A DNA stretch of 64,000 nucleotides, from positions 1 through 64,000 of the forward strand of contig NZ_JAANHS010000006.1 in NCBI RefSeq assembly GCF_011174775.1, written 5' to 3'. Within the stretch, counting starts at the first letter, position 1. Every line of letters starts with the position of its first letter. Under the pieces are notes generated by a model. The model did not search any database and was not told the DNA's origin. It saw nothing but the letters and a program-made list of their open reading frames with translations. Shown here piece by piece: positions 8,355-17,357 of this stretch. The DNA is from Rhodobacter calidifons. GTDB taxonomy: Bacteria; Pseudomonadota; Alphaproteobacteria; Rhodobacterales; Rhodobacteraceae. Position numbers and translations under genes: made by a program.

Positions 8355-9788
8355 ATGCAGCAGACAAAAGAGCCGAGTTTCCGCGAATCCGTGGATCTGA
8401 TGTTCAACCGGGCGGCAAGGCTGATGGACCTGAGCCCGGGGCTGGAGCAGAAGATCCGGGTCTGCAACTCGACCTACACCGTCCGCTTCGGGGTGCGCCT
8501 GCGCGGCAAGATCGAGACCTTCACCGGCTATCGGTCCGTCCATTCCGAACACATGGAGCCGGTGAAGGGCGGCATCCGCTATGCGCTGTCGGTGCATCAG
8601 GACGAGGTCGAGGCGCTGGCCGCGCTGATGACCTACAAATGCGCGCTGGTGGAAACCCCGTTCGGCGGGTCCAAGGGCGGATTGTGCATCGATCCGCGCC
8701 AATGGGACGAACACGAACTGGAGCAGATCACCCGCCGCTTTGCCTATGAGCTGATCAAGCGCGACCTGATCCATCCCGCGCAGAACGTGCCCGCCCCCGA
8801 CATGGGCACGGGCGAACGCGAGATGGCATGGATCGCGGACCAGTATGCGCGGATGAACACCACGGACATCAACGCCAAGGCCTGCGTGACGGGGAAACCT
8901 CCGCATGCCGGGGGGATACAGGGCCGGGTCGAGGCGACGGGGCGGGGGGTTCAGTATGCCCTGCGCGAGTTCTTCCGGCACAAGGAGGATATCGCCAAGG
9001 CCGGGCTGACCGGCGGCATCGAGGGCAAGCGGGTGATCGTGCAGGGCCTTGGCAACGTGGGCTATCATGCGGCCAAGTTCCTGTCCGAGGAGGACGGCGC
9101 CAGGGTCATCGCGGTGATCGAGCGCGACGGGGCGCTTCTGGACGACAAGGGCCTGAACATCGAGGACATCCGCCAGTGGATGAACCGCAATGGCGGGCTG
9201 CTGGCGGGCTATCCCAACGCGACCCATGTGCCCGACGGCGCCGCGGTGCTGGAGGAGCCTTGCGACATCCTGATCCCGGCGGCGATGGAGGGGGTCATCA
9301 ACCTGTCGAACGCCGAACGGATCAAGGCGCCCCTCATCATCGAGGCGGCGAACGGCCCGATCACCTTTGGCGCGGACGAGATCCTGCGCCGCAAGGGCTG
9401 CGTCATCATCCCGGACATGTATGCCAATGCCGGGGGGGTGACGGTTTCCTACTTCGAATGGGTCAAGAACCTGTCCCATATCCGCTTCGGCCGGATGCAG
9501 CGCCGGGCCGAGGAGGCGCGGAGCCGTCTTCTGGTCGAGGAGCTGGAGCGGCTGAGCGCCGACAAGGGTCTGGGCTGGACGCTGGCGGCGGATTTCAAGG
9601 AGAAGTTCCTCACCGGATCGGACGAGCTGGCGCTGGTGCGGTCGGGGTTGGACGACACGATGCGCACGGCCTACCAGGCGATGCGCGAGGTCTGGCACAG
9701 CCGTCAGGATGTCGAGGACCTGCGGGTGGCGGCCTATATCGTGTCCATCGGACGGGTGGCGGCGACCTATCGGTCGAAGGGGTTGTGA
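8355..9788 (+). CDS. Glu/Leu/Phe/Val dehydrogenase (glutamate dehydrogenase)
   Basis: The enzyme interconverts glutamate and 2-oxoglutarate with ammonia, linking carbon and nitrogen metabolism. The 477-residue protein has the dimerisation/catalytic domain with KGGIRY (71-76), catalytic TYK (about 93-95) and PFGGSKGG (102-109). A Rossmann domain containing GLGNVGYHAAKFL follows. The start has a strong GGGGAGGGG ribosome-binding site 4 bases upstream, so the upstream in-frame ATG at 8325 was rejected. It stands alone, followed by two hairpins and soxB. Glutamate is more likely than leucine as substrate given the length, but specificity cannot be fixed by eye. Confidence 0.9.
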   Translation: MQQTKEPSFRESVDLMFNRAARLMDLSPGLEQKIRVCNSTYTVRFGVRLRGKIETFTGYRSVHSEHMEPVKGGIRYALSVHQDEVEALAALMTYKCALVETPFGGSKGGLCIDPRQWDEHELEQITRRFAYELIKRDLIHPAQNVPAPDMGTGEREMAWIADQYARMNTTDINAKACVTGKPPHAGGIQGRVEATGRGVQYALREFFRHKEDIAKAGLTGGIEGKRVIVQGLGNVGYHAAKFLSEEDGARVIAVIERDGALLDDKGLNIEDIRQWMNRNGGLLAGYPNATHVPDGAAVLEEPCDILIPAAMEGVINLSNAERIKAPLIIEAANGPITFGADEILRRKGCVIIPDMYANAGGVTVSYFEWVKNLSHIRFGRMQRRAEEARSRLLVEELERLSADKGLGWTLAADFKEKFLTGSDELALVRSGLDDTMRTAYQAMREVWHSRQDVEDLRVAAYIVSIGRVAATYRSKGL

Positions 9789-9802
9789 CCGGCCTGCGCC
9801 GC

Positions 9803-9823
9803 TTGCGACACCCATTGTCGCAG
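9803..9823 (+). terminator. Hairpin after glutamate dehydrogenase
   Basis: A 7-bp perfect inverted repeat (TGCGACA...TGTCGCA, loop CCCAT) lies 15 bp past the dehydrogenase stop. There is no T run after it, so it may be a weak terminator, an mRNA-stabilising hairpin or an operator. Confidence 0.45.
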
Positions 9824-9862
9824 GCAGAGCAGGAATTGCGCGCCGTCTCTTGAATAACCTGA

Positions 9863-9893
9863 CCTGTCCCGGTTTGATGCGCGGGACAGGAGG
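9863..9893 (+). promoter_or_regulatory. Hairpin overlapping the soxB Shine-Dalgarno sequence
   Basis: A perfect 9-bp inverted repeat (CCTGTCCCG with CGGGACAGG, 10-base loop) ends at 9890. The ribosome-binding site AGGAGG of soxB (9888-9893) begins inside its right arm. Folding would partly hide the site. The same palindrome could instead be a protein operator. Confidence 0.5.
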
Positions 9894-9901
9894 CTTAACC
9901 C

Positions 9902-11152
9902 ATGCGCTATTCCGGCCTGAAGGTCATCACCGAGGGGCTGTTCGGCAACAGGGGCTGGACCCCCGCCTGGCGCGATCCGGCGCCGAAGGCGGAGTATGAT
10001 GTCGTCATCATCGGGGGCGGCGGGCATGGGCTGGCGACGGCCTATTACCTGGCGAAGAACCACGGGATCACCAATGTCGCGGTGCTGGAGAAGGGCTATC
10101 TCGGGTCCGGCAACATCGGGCGGAACACGACCATCGTGCGGGCCAACTACTTCCTGCCGGGGAACTCCGAGTTCTACTCGCACAGTCTGAAGCTGTGGGA
10201 GGGGCTGGAGGCGGAGCTGAACTACAACGTGATGCATTCGCAGCGCGGGCTTATCAACCTGTTCCATTCGGACGGGCAGCGCGATGCCTTCGTGCGGCGC
10301 GGGAATGCGATGATCAATCAGGGGGATGACGCGATCCTGCTGGACCGGGAAGGCGTGCGTGAGCATCTGCCCTATCTCGACTTCGACAACACGCGGTTCC
10401 CGATCTATGGCGGGCTTCTGCATCCGCGCGGCGGGACGGCGCGGCATGACGCGGTGGCCTGGGGCTATGCGCGGGGGGCGGACCGGCGCGGAGTGGACCT
10501 GATCCAGAACTGCGAGGTGACGGGGATCGACATCGAGGGCGGGGTGGTCCGGGGCGTCCAGACGACTCGCGGCGCGATCCGGGCTCGACGCGTCGGGATC
10601 GTGGTGGCGGGGCGGTCGAGCCAGGTCGCGGCGATGGCGGGGATGCGCTTGCCGATCGAAAGCCATGTGTTGCAGGCATTCGTGACCGAGGGGCTGAAGC
10701 CGGTCATCAACCATGTGGTCAGTTTCGGCATGGGGCATTTCTACATCAGCCAGTCGGACAAGGGGGGGCTCGTGTTCGGGGGGGACCTGGATTTCTATGC
10801 CAGCTACGCCGCGCGGGGGAACCTGCCGATGGTGGAGCATGTGATGGAAGCGGGCATGACCCTGATGCCGATGATCGGGCGGGCGAAGGTGCTGCGGTCC
10901 TGGGGCGGGATCATGGACATGACGCCGGACGGGTCGCCCATCATCGACAGGACGCATGTCGAGGGGCTCTTCATTGACTGCGGGTGGAACTACGGCGGGT
11001 TCAAGGCGGTGCCGGCCTCGGGCTGGTGCATGGCGCATCTGATGGCGACCGGAGAGCCGCACGAGGTGGCACGGAAGTTCCGGCTGGACCGCTTTGCGAC
11101 GGGGCATCTTCTGGACGAAGAAGGCACCGGGTCGCAGCACAATCTGCATTGA
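9902..11152 (+). CDS. soxB: Sarcosine oxidase, beta subunit
   Basis: This is the FAD subunit of the heterotetrameric sarcosine oxidase, which oxidises sarcosine (N-methylglycine) to glycine, transferring the methyl carbon to tetrahydrofolate and making hydrogen peroxide. The 416-residue product opens with the family sequence GLFGNRGWTPAWRDP and the dinucleotide-binding motif VVIIGGGGHGLATAYYLA (about residues 34-51). It retains the DAO-fold GGIMDMTPDGSP and DCGWNYGGFKA near the C-terminus. The start follows AGGAGG by 8 bases. It heads soxB-soxD-soxA-soxG; a 172-bp gap with a hairpin repeat separates it from soxD. Confidence 0.95.
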   Translation: MRYSGLKVITEGLFGNRGWTPAWRDPAPKAEYDVVIIGGGGHGLATAYYLAKNHGITNVAVLEKGYLGSGNIGRNTTIVRANYFLPGNSEFYSHSLKLWEGLEAELNYNVMHSQRGLINLFHSDGQRDAFVRRGNAMINQGDDAILLDREGVREHLPYLDFDNTRFPIYGGLLHPRGGTARHDAVAWGYARGADRRGVDLIQNCEVTGIDIEGGVVRGVQTTRGAIRARRVGIVVAGRSSQVAAMAGMRLPIESHVLQAFVTEGLKPVINHVVSFGMGHFYISQSDKGGLVFGGDLDFYASYAARGNLPMVEHVMEAGMTLMPMIGRAKVLRSWGGIMDMTPDGSPIIDRTHVEGLFIDCGWNYGGFKAVPASGWCMAHLMATGEPHEVARKFRLDRFATGHLLDEEGTGSQHNLH

Positions 11153-11179
11153 GGGGCGCGATGGGTGATCTGACGACAG

Positions 11180-11222
11180 CCCCCCACCCCCATCCCCTCC
11201 CCACGCGGGGGAGGGGAGGCGC
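11180..11222. repeat. C-rich/G-rich hairpin repeat, copy 2
   Basis: The element is nearly identical to the copy at 54019-54062 and similar to 2021-2064: CACCCCCATCCCC, then a CTCCCC arm, a loop ACGC and GGGGGAGGGGAGGCGCC. The arms can pair CCCCTCCCC with GGGGAGGGG. It lies 27 bp past the soxB stop and may attenuate transcription into soxD. Confidence 0.65.
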
Positions 11223-11324
11223 CTGGCATCTGCGGCGTGCGCCAGTTGTGGCGCTGCGCCCGGGCGCGCTGTCGGATGCCTCCGGCGGGGATATTTTCGG
11301 ACAGATGAAAGCGGGGGCCGGATC

Positions 11325-11588
11325 ATGCGGCTGACATGTCCCTTGTGCGGTGAGCGGGACCGGCGGGAGTTCTACTATTACGGTGCGGAGGATTATCTGC
11401 ACCGGCCCTCGGAGGGTGCTCCCTTGTCCGAGTGGGACAGCTATCTGCACCTGCGGGACAATGTGGCGGGGGTGGTGCGGGACCTCTGGTATCACGAGGC
11501 GGGCTGTGCGCAGTGGCTGGTGGTCACGCGGAACACGGTGACGCATGAGATTTCCGGCGTCGAGCTGGTGGCGGAGAGGGCGAAATGA
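11325..11588 (+). CDS. soxD: Sarcosine oxidase, delta subunit
   Basis: This small zinc-binding subunit of heterotetrameric sarcosine oxidase is 87 residues long. The N-terminal RLTCPLCGERDRREF supplies a CxxC pair. The C-terminal half has WYHEAGCAQWLVVTRNT, with a His and Cys that complete the zinc site in the family. Its stop overlaps the start of soxA by 4 bases (ATGA), so the two are translationally coupled. The delta subunit is diagnostic for the four-subunit enzyme as opposed to monomeric sarcosine oxidase. Confidence 0.95.
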   Translation: MRLTCPLCGERDRREFYYYGAEDYLHRPSEGAPLSEWDSYLHLRDNVAGVVRDLWYHEAGCAQWLVVTRNTVTHEISGVELVAERAK

Positions 11589-14494
11589 GGGTTGACGGCA
11601 AGGGGCTGATCGACCGGACGAAGCCGGTCCGCTTCTGCTTCGATGGCAGGGATTATGCGGGCTACAAGGGGGACACGCTGGCCTCGGCCCTGCTGGCGAA
11701 CGATGTGCGGCTGGTGGGGCGGTCGTTCAAGTATCACCGGCCTCGGGGCGTGCTGACGGCGGGGTCGGAGGAGCCGAATGCGCTGGTCGAGGTCGTGGGG
11801 CCGTCGAATCAGACGCCGAACGTGCGCGCGACGGTGCAGGAGGTGTTCGAAGGGCTGGTGGCACAGTCGCAGAACCGGCTGGGGTCGTTGCGCTTCGACC
11901 TTCTGGCGGTGAACGATTACCTTTCGCCTTTCCTGTCGGCCGGGTTCTATTACAAGACCTTCATGTGGCCGCGCGCCTTCTGGGAGGGGCTTTACGAGCC
12001 GCTGATCCGCCGGGCGGCGGGGCTGGGGAGCCTGTCGGGCCGCCATGACGAGGGGGTTTATGAGAAGGCCTTTGCCTTCTGCGACGTGCTGGTGATCGGC
12101 TCGGGGCCTGCGGGCCTGATGGCCGCGCTGACGGCGGGGCGGGCGGGCGCGGATGTGATCCTGTGCGAGGAGAGCCATGCCCTGGGCGGGCGGCTTCTGT
12201 CGGACGGCGGGACCATCGGCGGGCTGCCTGCGGGGGACTGGGTGGCGCAGGTGGTGGCGGAGCTGGAGGCGCTGCCGAACGTGCGGATCATGGTGCGGAC
12301 GACGGTGACGGGCGCCTATGACCATGGCACCTATGGCGCGCTGGAGCGGGTGGGGCTGCACAAGCCCGCCCGCCCGAACCTGCCAAGGGAATGTTTCTGG
12401 CGGATCGTGGCGAAACATGCGGTGCTGGCCAGTGGCGCGCTGGAGCGGCCGGTGGCGTTTGAAAACAACGACCGGCCGGGGATCATGATGGCCTCGGCGG
12501 TGCGGACCTACCTCAACCGCTATGGCGTGGTGCCGGGCAGGCGCGTGACCCTGTTCGCCAACACCGATCAGGCGCGGGGCGTGGCGCGCGACCTGATGGC
12601 GGCGGGGGTGACGGTGGCGGCGATCGTCGATCCGCGGCCCGATGCCTCGTCGGTCGAGGATTGCCCGGTGCATGTGGGGGCAGAGGTTGTGGGCAGTCGG
12701 GGTCGGCTGGGGCTGTCTGGGATACAGGTGCGGAAGGGGTCGGAGATCATCGAGATCGAGACCGACTGTCTGGCGATGTCGGGCGGCTGGAACCCGACGC
12801 TGCATCTGACCTGCCACATGAACGGGCGGCCCCGGTGGAGCGAGGAGCTGGCGGCCTTCGTCCCGATGGAGGGCGCGGTGCCGGGTCTGGTTGCGGTGGG
12901 GGCGGCGAACGGGTCGTTCTCGACGCACGGCGCTTTGGTCACCGGCCATGCGGCGGCGTTGAAGGCGGTCGAGGCGCTGGGGCGGAAGGTTTCCGTCGCG
13001 GTGCCGGAGGCGGAGGACATGCCTTACCGGATCAAGGCCCTATGGGCGGTCGAGGGGACGGGGCGCGCCTGGCTGGATTTCGCCAATGACGTGACGACGA
13101 AGGACGTGAAGCTGGCCGCGCAGGAGGGCTTCCGGTCGGTCGAGCACATGAAGCGCTACACCACGCAAGGCATGGCGCCGGATCAGGGGAAGAACTCCAA
13201 CGTCGCGGCGCTGGCGGTCTTGGCGGATGCGACGGGGCGCGGTATCCCGGAAACAGGGACCACGACCTTCCGGCCGCCTTATGTGCCTGTGTCGATTGCC
13301 GCGATGGGGGCGGGGGGCCGGGCCGAAGGGTTCGCGCCGCAAAGGTTCCTCACCAGCGATCAGGCCAGCCGCGACCGGGGCGCGCCGATGATCGAGGCGG
13401 GGCTGTGGTATCGGCCCAGCTACTTCCCGAAGCCCGGCGAGACGACCTGGCGCGAGGCTTGCGACCGGGAGGTCAGGATGGTGCGCGAGACGGTCGGGAT
13501 CGCCGATGTCTCGACCCTGGGGAAGATCGACATTCAGGGCAGGGATGCGGGGCGGTTCCTGGACTTCGTCTATACCAACACCTTCAGCACTCTGCCGGTG
13601 GGGCGCGTGCGCTATGGGCTGATGCTGCGCGAGGATGGGCATGTGCTGGATGACGGCACCTCGGCGCGGCTGGGGGAAAACCATTACCTGATGACCACCA
13701 CCACCGCCGCGGCGGGGCTGGTGATGCGGCATCTGGACTTCGTGCATCAGGCCTTCTGCGCCGACTGGCAGGTGCGGTTCATCAGCGTCACCGAAGCTTG
13801 GGCGCAGTTCGCGGTGGCGGGGCCGAAGGCGCGGGAACTGGTGCTGTCCTTTCTGGAAACCCCGGTCGAGCTGCCCTTCATGGGGGTGGCCCCTGTGCGG
13901 ATCGGCGGCGTGGACGGGCGGCTGTTCCGCATCTCGTTCAGCGGCGAGGAGGGCTATGAGATCGCGGTGCCCACCCGCTATGGCGAGGCGCTGTTCCGCG
14001 ATCTGGTCGCACGGGCCGAAACGATGGGCGGCGGGCCCTACGGCATGGAGGCGCTGAACGTCCTGCGGATCGAGAAGGGCTTCATCACCCATGCCGAGAT
14101 TCATGGCCGGGTCACGGCGCATGACATCGGGATGGAGAAGATGGTCAGCGCGAAGAAGGACTGCATCGGCAAGGCGGCGGCGACGCGGCCGGGGATGTGG
14201 GGGCCGGAACGCGAACAGCTGGTGGGCCTGAAGACCCATGCGCCGATCAGCGCGGGGGCGCATCTGTTCGTGCCGGGGACCGAGGTGCACCGCGAGACGG
14301 ACCAGGGCTATGTGACAAGCGTCTGCTGGTCGCCCACGGTCGGGGCCTGGCTGGGGCTGGCCTTCCTGAAGGACGGGCGCGCACGGCATGGCGAGAAGAT
14401 CCGGCTGGTTGATCATCTGCGCGGGCTCGACGTGATCTGCGAGGTCTGCGATCCCGTGTTCCACGACCCGGAGGGAGAGAAGCTGCGTGCCTGA
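11585..14494 (+). CDS. soxA: Sarcosine oxidase, alpha subunit
   Basis: This is the large NAD-binding subunit (969 residues) that also carries the folate-binding site. An N-terminal ferredoxin-like segment (GYKGDTLASALLAN) is followed by SFKYHRPRGVLTAG. A Rossmann motif VLVIGSGPAGLMAALTAG lies near residue 165. The C-terminal third is a GcvT-like aminomethyltransferase module (IADVSTLGKIDIQGRDA, GMEALNVLRIEKGF). The length is close to the family norm of about 1000. It overlaps soxD by 4 and soxG by 8 bases. Confidence 0.95.
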   Translation: MRVDGKGLIDRTKPVRFCFDGRDYAGYKGDTLASALLANDVRLVGRSFKYHRPRGVLTAGSEEPNALVEVVGPSNQTPNVRATVQEVFEGLVAQSQNRLGSLRFDLLAVNDYLSPFLSAGFYYKTFMWPRAFWEGLYEPLIRRAAGLGSLSGRHDEGVYEKAFAFCDVLVIGSGPAGLMAALTAGRAGADVILCEESHALGGRLLSDGGTIGGLPAGDWVAQVVAELEALPNVRIMVRTTVTGAYDHGTYGALERVGLHKPARPNLPRECFWRIVAKHAVLASGALERPVAFENNDRPGIMMASAVRTYLNRYGVVPGRRVTLFANTDQARGVARDLMAAGVTVAAIVDPRPDASSVEDCPVHVGAEVVGSRGRLGLSGIQVRKGSEIIEIETDCLAMSGGWNPTLHLTCHMNGRPRWSEELAAFVPMEGAVPGLVAVGAANGSFSTHGALVTGHAAALKAVEALGRKVSVAVPEAEDMPYRIKALWAVEGTGRAWLDFANDVTTKDVKLAAQEGFRSVEHMKRYTTQGMAPDQGKNSNVAALAVLADATGRGIPETGTTTFRPPYVPVSIAAMGAGGRAEGFAPQRFLTSDQASRDRGAPMIEAGLWYRPSYFPKPGETTWREACDREVRMVRETVGIADVSTLGKIDIQGRDAGRFLDFVYTNTFSTLPVGRVRYGLMLREDGHVLDDGTSARLGENHYLMTTTTAAAGLVMRHLDFVHQAFCADWQVRFISVTEAWAQFAVAGPKARELVLSFLETPVELPFMGVAPVRIGGVDGRLFRISFSGEEGYEIAVPTRYGEALFRDLVARAETMGGGPYGMEALNVLRIEKGFITHAEIHGRVTAHDIGMEKMVSAKKDCIGKAAATRPGMWGPEREQLVGLKTHAPISAGAHLFVPGTEVHRETDQGYVTSVCWSPTVGAWLGLAFLKDGRARHGEKIRLVDHLRGLDVICEVCDPVFHDPEGEKLRA

Positions 14495-15032
14495 CCTGAT
14501 CGCCAAATCCGCCCTGGAGGGGCGCAGCCTTGCCCTTGGCGGCGTGACGCTTGCCGAGGTCGATCCCGGCCCGATCACCAGCATCGCGCTGTATCCCGGC
14601 GGAACGAAAACCGCGGCGAAGGGCTTGCGGACGCTGGGGCTGGCCATGCCCGGCCCGAACAGCTTTATCGAGAAGAAGGGGGCGCGGATCGTCTGGACCG
14701 GGCGAGAGCAGGCCTTCCTGATCGGTGTGGCACCGCCCGCGATCGAGGGGGCGGCGCTGACCGACCAGTCTGACGGCTGGGCGGTGCTGGCCCTGTCGGG
14801 TGTCGCGGCGGTCGAGGTGCTGGCGCGGCTGGTGCCGGTGGACCTGCGGCTGGCGGCCTGTCCGGTGGGCACGGCGCTGCGAACGCAGGTGAACCACATG
14901 AATGCCGTGATCCTGCGGACGGGCGACTACGGCTTTGAAATCCTGGTCTTCCGATCCATGGCCCGCACCGCCTGGCACGAGATCGAGAACGCTATGCATA
15001 TGGTCCAGGCCCGCGCCGGAACGAAAATCTAG
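14487..15032 (+). CDS. soxG: Sarcosine oxidase, gamma subunit
   Basis: This is the 181-residue small subunit of the heterotetramer; it has a GcvT-like fold and no catalytic residues of its own. Recognisable features are the central GPNSFIEKKGARIVWTGREQAFL region and the C-terminal GDYGFEILVFRSMARTAWHEI. The start is a GTG that overlaps soxA by 8 bases and follows a GGAGGGAGA ribosome-binding site, which decides the start. It ends the sox operon. Confidence 0.9.
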   Translation: MPDLIAKSALEGRSLALGGVTLAEVDPGPITSIALYPGGTKTAAKGLRTLGLAMPGPNSFIEKKGARIVWTGREQAFLIGVAPPAIEGAALTDQSDGWAVLALSGVAAVEVLARLVPVDLRLAACPVGTALRTQVNHMNAVILRTGDYGFEILVFRSMARTAWHEIENAMHMVQARAGTKI

Positions 15033-15097
15033 GCGGAAAGGCGCGAGGCGGGAATTTTGTCACTGGCGTGTCACGGGACGGGAGTTTACACCTTTCC

Positions 15098-15112
15098 TTA
15101 AGGCTAGATTAA
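15098..15112 (+). promoter_or_regulatory. CtrA-type box TTAA-N7-TTAA
   Basis: The sequence TTAA-GGCTAGA-TTAA is an exact match to the full CtrA consensus. It lies 10 bp before the start of the DegT-family gene. CtrA is the conserved alphaproteobacterial response regulator that controls motility and gene-transfer genes in Rhodobacteraceae. Binding is inferred from the motif only. Confidence 0.5.
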
Positions 15113-15122
15113 GAAAAGGTGC

Positions 15123-16313
15123 ATGATGGCCCCCGATGGTCAGACCCTGGCTCCGAACGTCTATGACGCCGAACCGATACCGGAGGCCGCGCGGGCCGAG
15201 ATCGACCGGCTGCTGATTTCGGGCGATCTGTTCCGCTACACGGCGCCCTCGGATGCGCCGGTCGCGCTGCTGGAGGCCGAGTTCGCAGGCCTTCTGGGCG
15301 CGCGCTATGCGCTGGCGGTGTCCTCCTGCTCGGCGGCGCTGTTCCTGTCGCTGAAGGCGCTGGACCTGCCGAGGGGCGCCAGGGTGCTGATCCCGGCCTT
15401 CACCTTTGCCGCCGTGCCGTCCAGCGTGGTGCATGCGGACTGCGTGCCGGTGCTGGTCGAGGTGGGCGAGAACTACCGGGTGGACATGGCGGATTTCGCC
15501 GCCAAGCTGCCTCAGGCGCAGGCGGTGATGATTTCGCACATGCGGGGGCATACCAGCGACATGGATGCGATCATGGCGCTGTGCGACGCGGCAGGGGTGC
15601 CGGTGATCGAGGACGCGGCGCATTCTCTGGGCACGGTCTGGGGCGGGCGCAACATCGGGACGATCGGCAAGGTCGGCTGTTTCAGCTTTCAGTCCTACAA
15701 GCTGGTGAATGCGGGCGAAGGCGGGATCATGATCACCGACGATCCCGAGATTGCCGCACGTGCGATCATCATGTCGGGCGCCTACGAGACCAACTGGAAG
15801 AAGCATCCGGGCCTGACCAATTCCTGCGCGCACTGGCAGAACAAGCTGCCGCTTTACAATCTGCGCATGCAGAACCTGTCGGCCGCCGTGATCCGGCCGC
15901 AACTGCCGCTGGTGGCCGAGCGGGTGGCGAAGGGTCGGGCCGGGCACGACCGGGTGGCCGGTCAGCTGAACCTGTCGCCGCATCTGGCGGTGCCCGATGC
16001 CCTGGGCCCCGAAGAGCGGGCGCCGGATTCGATCCAGTTCAACCTGGTAGGCGGCTGGTCCGACCGTGAGGCGCAGGATTTCCAGACGGCGGCGAAGGCG
16101 CGGGGGGTCTCGGTCCAGGTCTTCGGGCTGAGCGAGGGCAATGCGCGGGCCTTCTGGAACTGGCAGTTTCTGGGCGAGGTGCCGGAGCTGCCGCAGACGC
16201 GCGCCATGCTGATGCGGGCCTGCGACGTGCGGCTGCCGGTGCGGCTGACGGAGGCCGAGCTTGACTTCATCGCGCGGGCGCTCGTCGAGGCCGCGGCAGA
16301 GATCAGGGGCTGA
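15123..16313 (+). CDS. DegT/DnrJ/EryC1/StrS-family aminotransferase
   Basis: This is a PLP-dependent aminotransferase of the sugar-nucleotide class (396 residues). It shows the DegT sequence order: AVSSCSAALFLSLKAL in the cofactor-phosphate region, PAFTFAAVPSSVVHA, then PVIEDAAHSLGTVWGG with the PLP Asp. The catalytic lysine is in FSFQSYKLVNAGEGG. The usual substrates are keto-sugars for surface polysaccharides, but no sugar-synthesis genes lie nearby, so the substrate is unknown. The first ATG (15123) is immediately followed by another at 15126, and either may be used after the AAAAGG site. A CtrA-type box precedes it. Confidence 0.85.
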   Translation: MMAPDGQTLAPNVYDAEPIPEAARAEIDRLLISGDLFRYTAPSDAPVALLEAEFAGLLGARYALAVSSCSAALFLSLKALDLPRGARVLIPAFTFAAVPSSVVHADCVPVLVEVGENYRVDMADFAAKLPQAQAVMISHMRGHTSDMDAIMALCDAAGVPVIEDAAHSLGTVWGGRNIGTIGKVGCFSFQSYKLVNAGEGGIMITDDPEIAARAIIMSGAYETNWKKHPGLTNSCAHWQNKLPLYNLRMQNLSAAVIRPQLPLVAERVAKGRAGHDRVAGQLNLSPHLAVPDALGPEERAPDSIQFNLVGGWSDREAQDFQTAAKARGVSVQVFGLSEGNARAFWNWQFLGEVPELPQTRAMLMRACDVRLPVRLTEAELDFIARALVEAAAEIRG

Positions 16314-16409
16314 TCGGCCGAGGGTGAGGGGCGTCCGGACACCGCGCGGCGCTCGTCGCTGTGGACAGGTCCGGCGATGAACGAAACGAAGTGCGTGAAG
16401 AGCGGTGCC

Positions 16410-17354
16410 TCAGAGCACGCGCAGCGCCGGCGCAAGCCAGGGGTTGGCGGCCAGCGCGGGGGCGACAACCTCCTCGGCGATGAGCTGTTTCAGGCGCTGG
16501 GCGATCTGGCCGGGAACCTCGTGCAGGATGCCGGCACGGGCCGAGAGCGACAGGGTGCGGGACAGCGCCGGCAGGCGCAGCGGGCGGACCTCGACCTGGG
16601 CACGGAAGGCGCGTGCCTGGTGAAGCGCGAGGGGCGTCAGGATGGTCCAGCCTTCGCCGCCGGCAACCATGGCCAGGATCGCGGCATAGCTGTCCAGTTC
16701 GAAGCGGTGCGCCGGTTTCACCCCGTGACGGGCCAGATGGGCGGCGATCTGGCGGCCCATCAGGTGCCGCGCGGTGTAGAGGATCAGCGGCAGGTCCTCG
16801 ATCGATGCGCCGGGCGGGGCGACGGCCACGAAGGGTTCGGAAAGGATGCTGTGCACCTCGCGCCAGTCCTCGGGGGCCTGGTCGGCGCTGTCGGCGGCGA
16901 TGACGATATCCAGCGCCCGGGCCTCCAGCTGGTCCACCAGCCGGTGACTGGCGCCGGTTTCCAGCAGGAACCGGCAGCCCTTCAGGTCGCGCGCCAGCGT
17001 GGACAGGAGCCGGGGCGTGACGTCGCTGTCGAAGTCCTCGATCACGCCCAGGCGCAGGGTGGTCATGCCGGACAGATCGGCCATCGCCAGTTCGGCGCGC
17101 GCCTCGGAGGCGGCGTTCAGGATCACATGCGCGTGGCGGCGGAACATCGCGCCGGCCGGCGTCACCTGCACGGGTCGGCTGGCACGGTCGAGCAGCGAAG
17201 CCCCAAGCGAGGTCTCAAGCGCGGTCAGTTGCTGGCTGACCGCAGAGGGCGAGACGCCAAGGCGCCGCGCGGCGGCCGAGATCGAGCCTTCCTCGGCCGC
17301 GGCCACAAAGACCTCGATCCCCCAGAGACTGACGCGGCCTTCCGTCTCGGCCAT
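16410..17354 (-). CDS. LysR-family transcriptional regulator
   Basis: The 314-residue regulator has the LysR winged-helix domain at residues 8-66 (FVAAAEEGSISAAARRLG, SPSAVSQQLTALE, LGASLLDRASRPVQVTPAG). A periplasmic-binding-protein-like effector domain follows (TLRLGVIEDFDSDVTPRL). Its target is not evident. It converges on the DegT gene and its start is only 3 bp past the stop of phaR, so it is probably cotranscribed with phaR downstream of the PHB genes. Confidence 0.9.
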   Translation of the reverse strand: MAETEGRVSLWGIEVFVAAAEEGSISAAARRLGVSPSAVSQQLTALETSLGASLLDRASRPVQVTPAGAMFRRHAHVILNAASEARAELAMADLSGMTTLRLGVIEDFDSDVTPRLLSTLARDLKGCRFLLETGASHRLVDQLEARALDIVIAADSADQAPEDWREVHSILSEPFVAVAPPGASIEDLPLILYTARHLMGRQIAAHLARHGVKPAHRFELDSYAAILAMVAGGEGWTILTPLALHQARAFRAQVEVRPLRLPALSRTLSLSARAGILHEVPGQIAQRLKQLIAEEVVAPALAANPWLAPALRVL

Positions 17355-17357
17355 GGG

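Noticed and set aside
8006-8467. N-terminal extension of the TadG-like protein across the divergent promoter region
   Set aside because: It would overlap the glutamate dehydrogenase start and has no Tad-like sequence; the TM-proximal DERGAIA region fits a start at 8005.
9863-9893. Known riboswitch (glycine type) before soxB
   Set aside because: Only one simple hairpin is visible; the conserved tandem aptamer architecture is absent.
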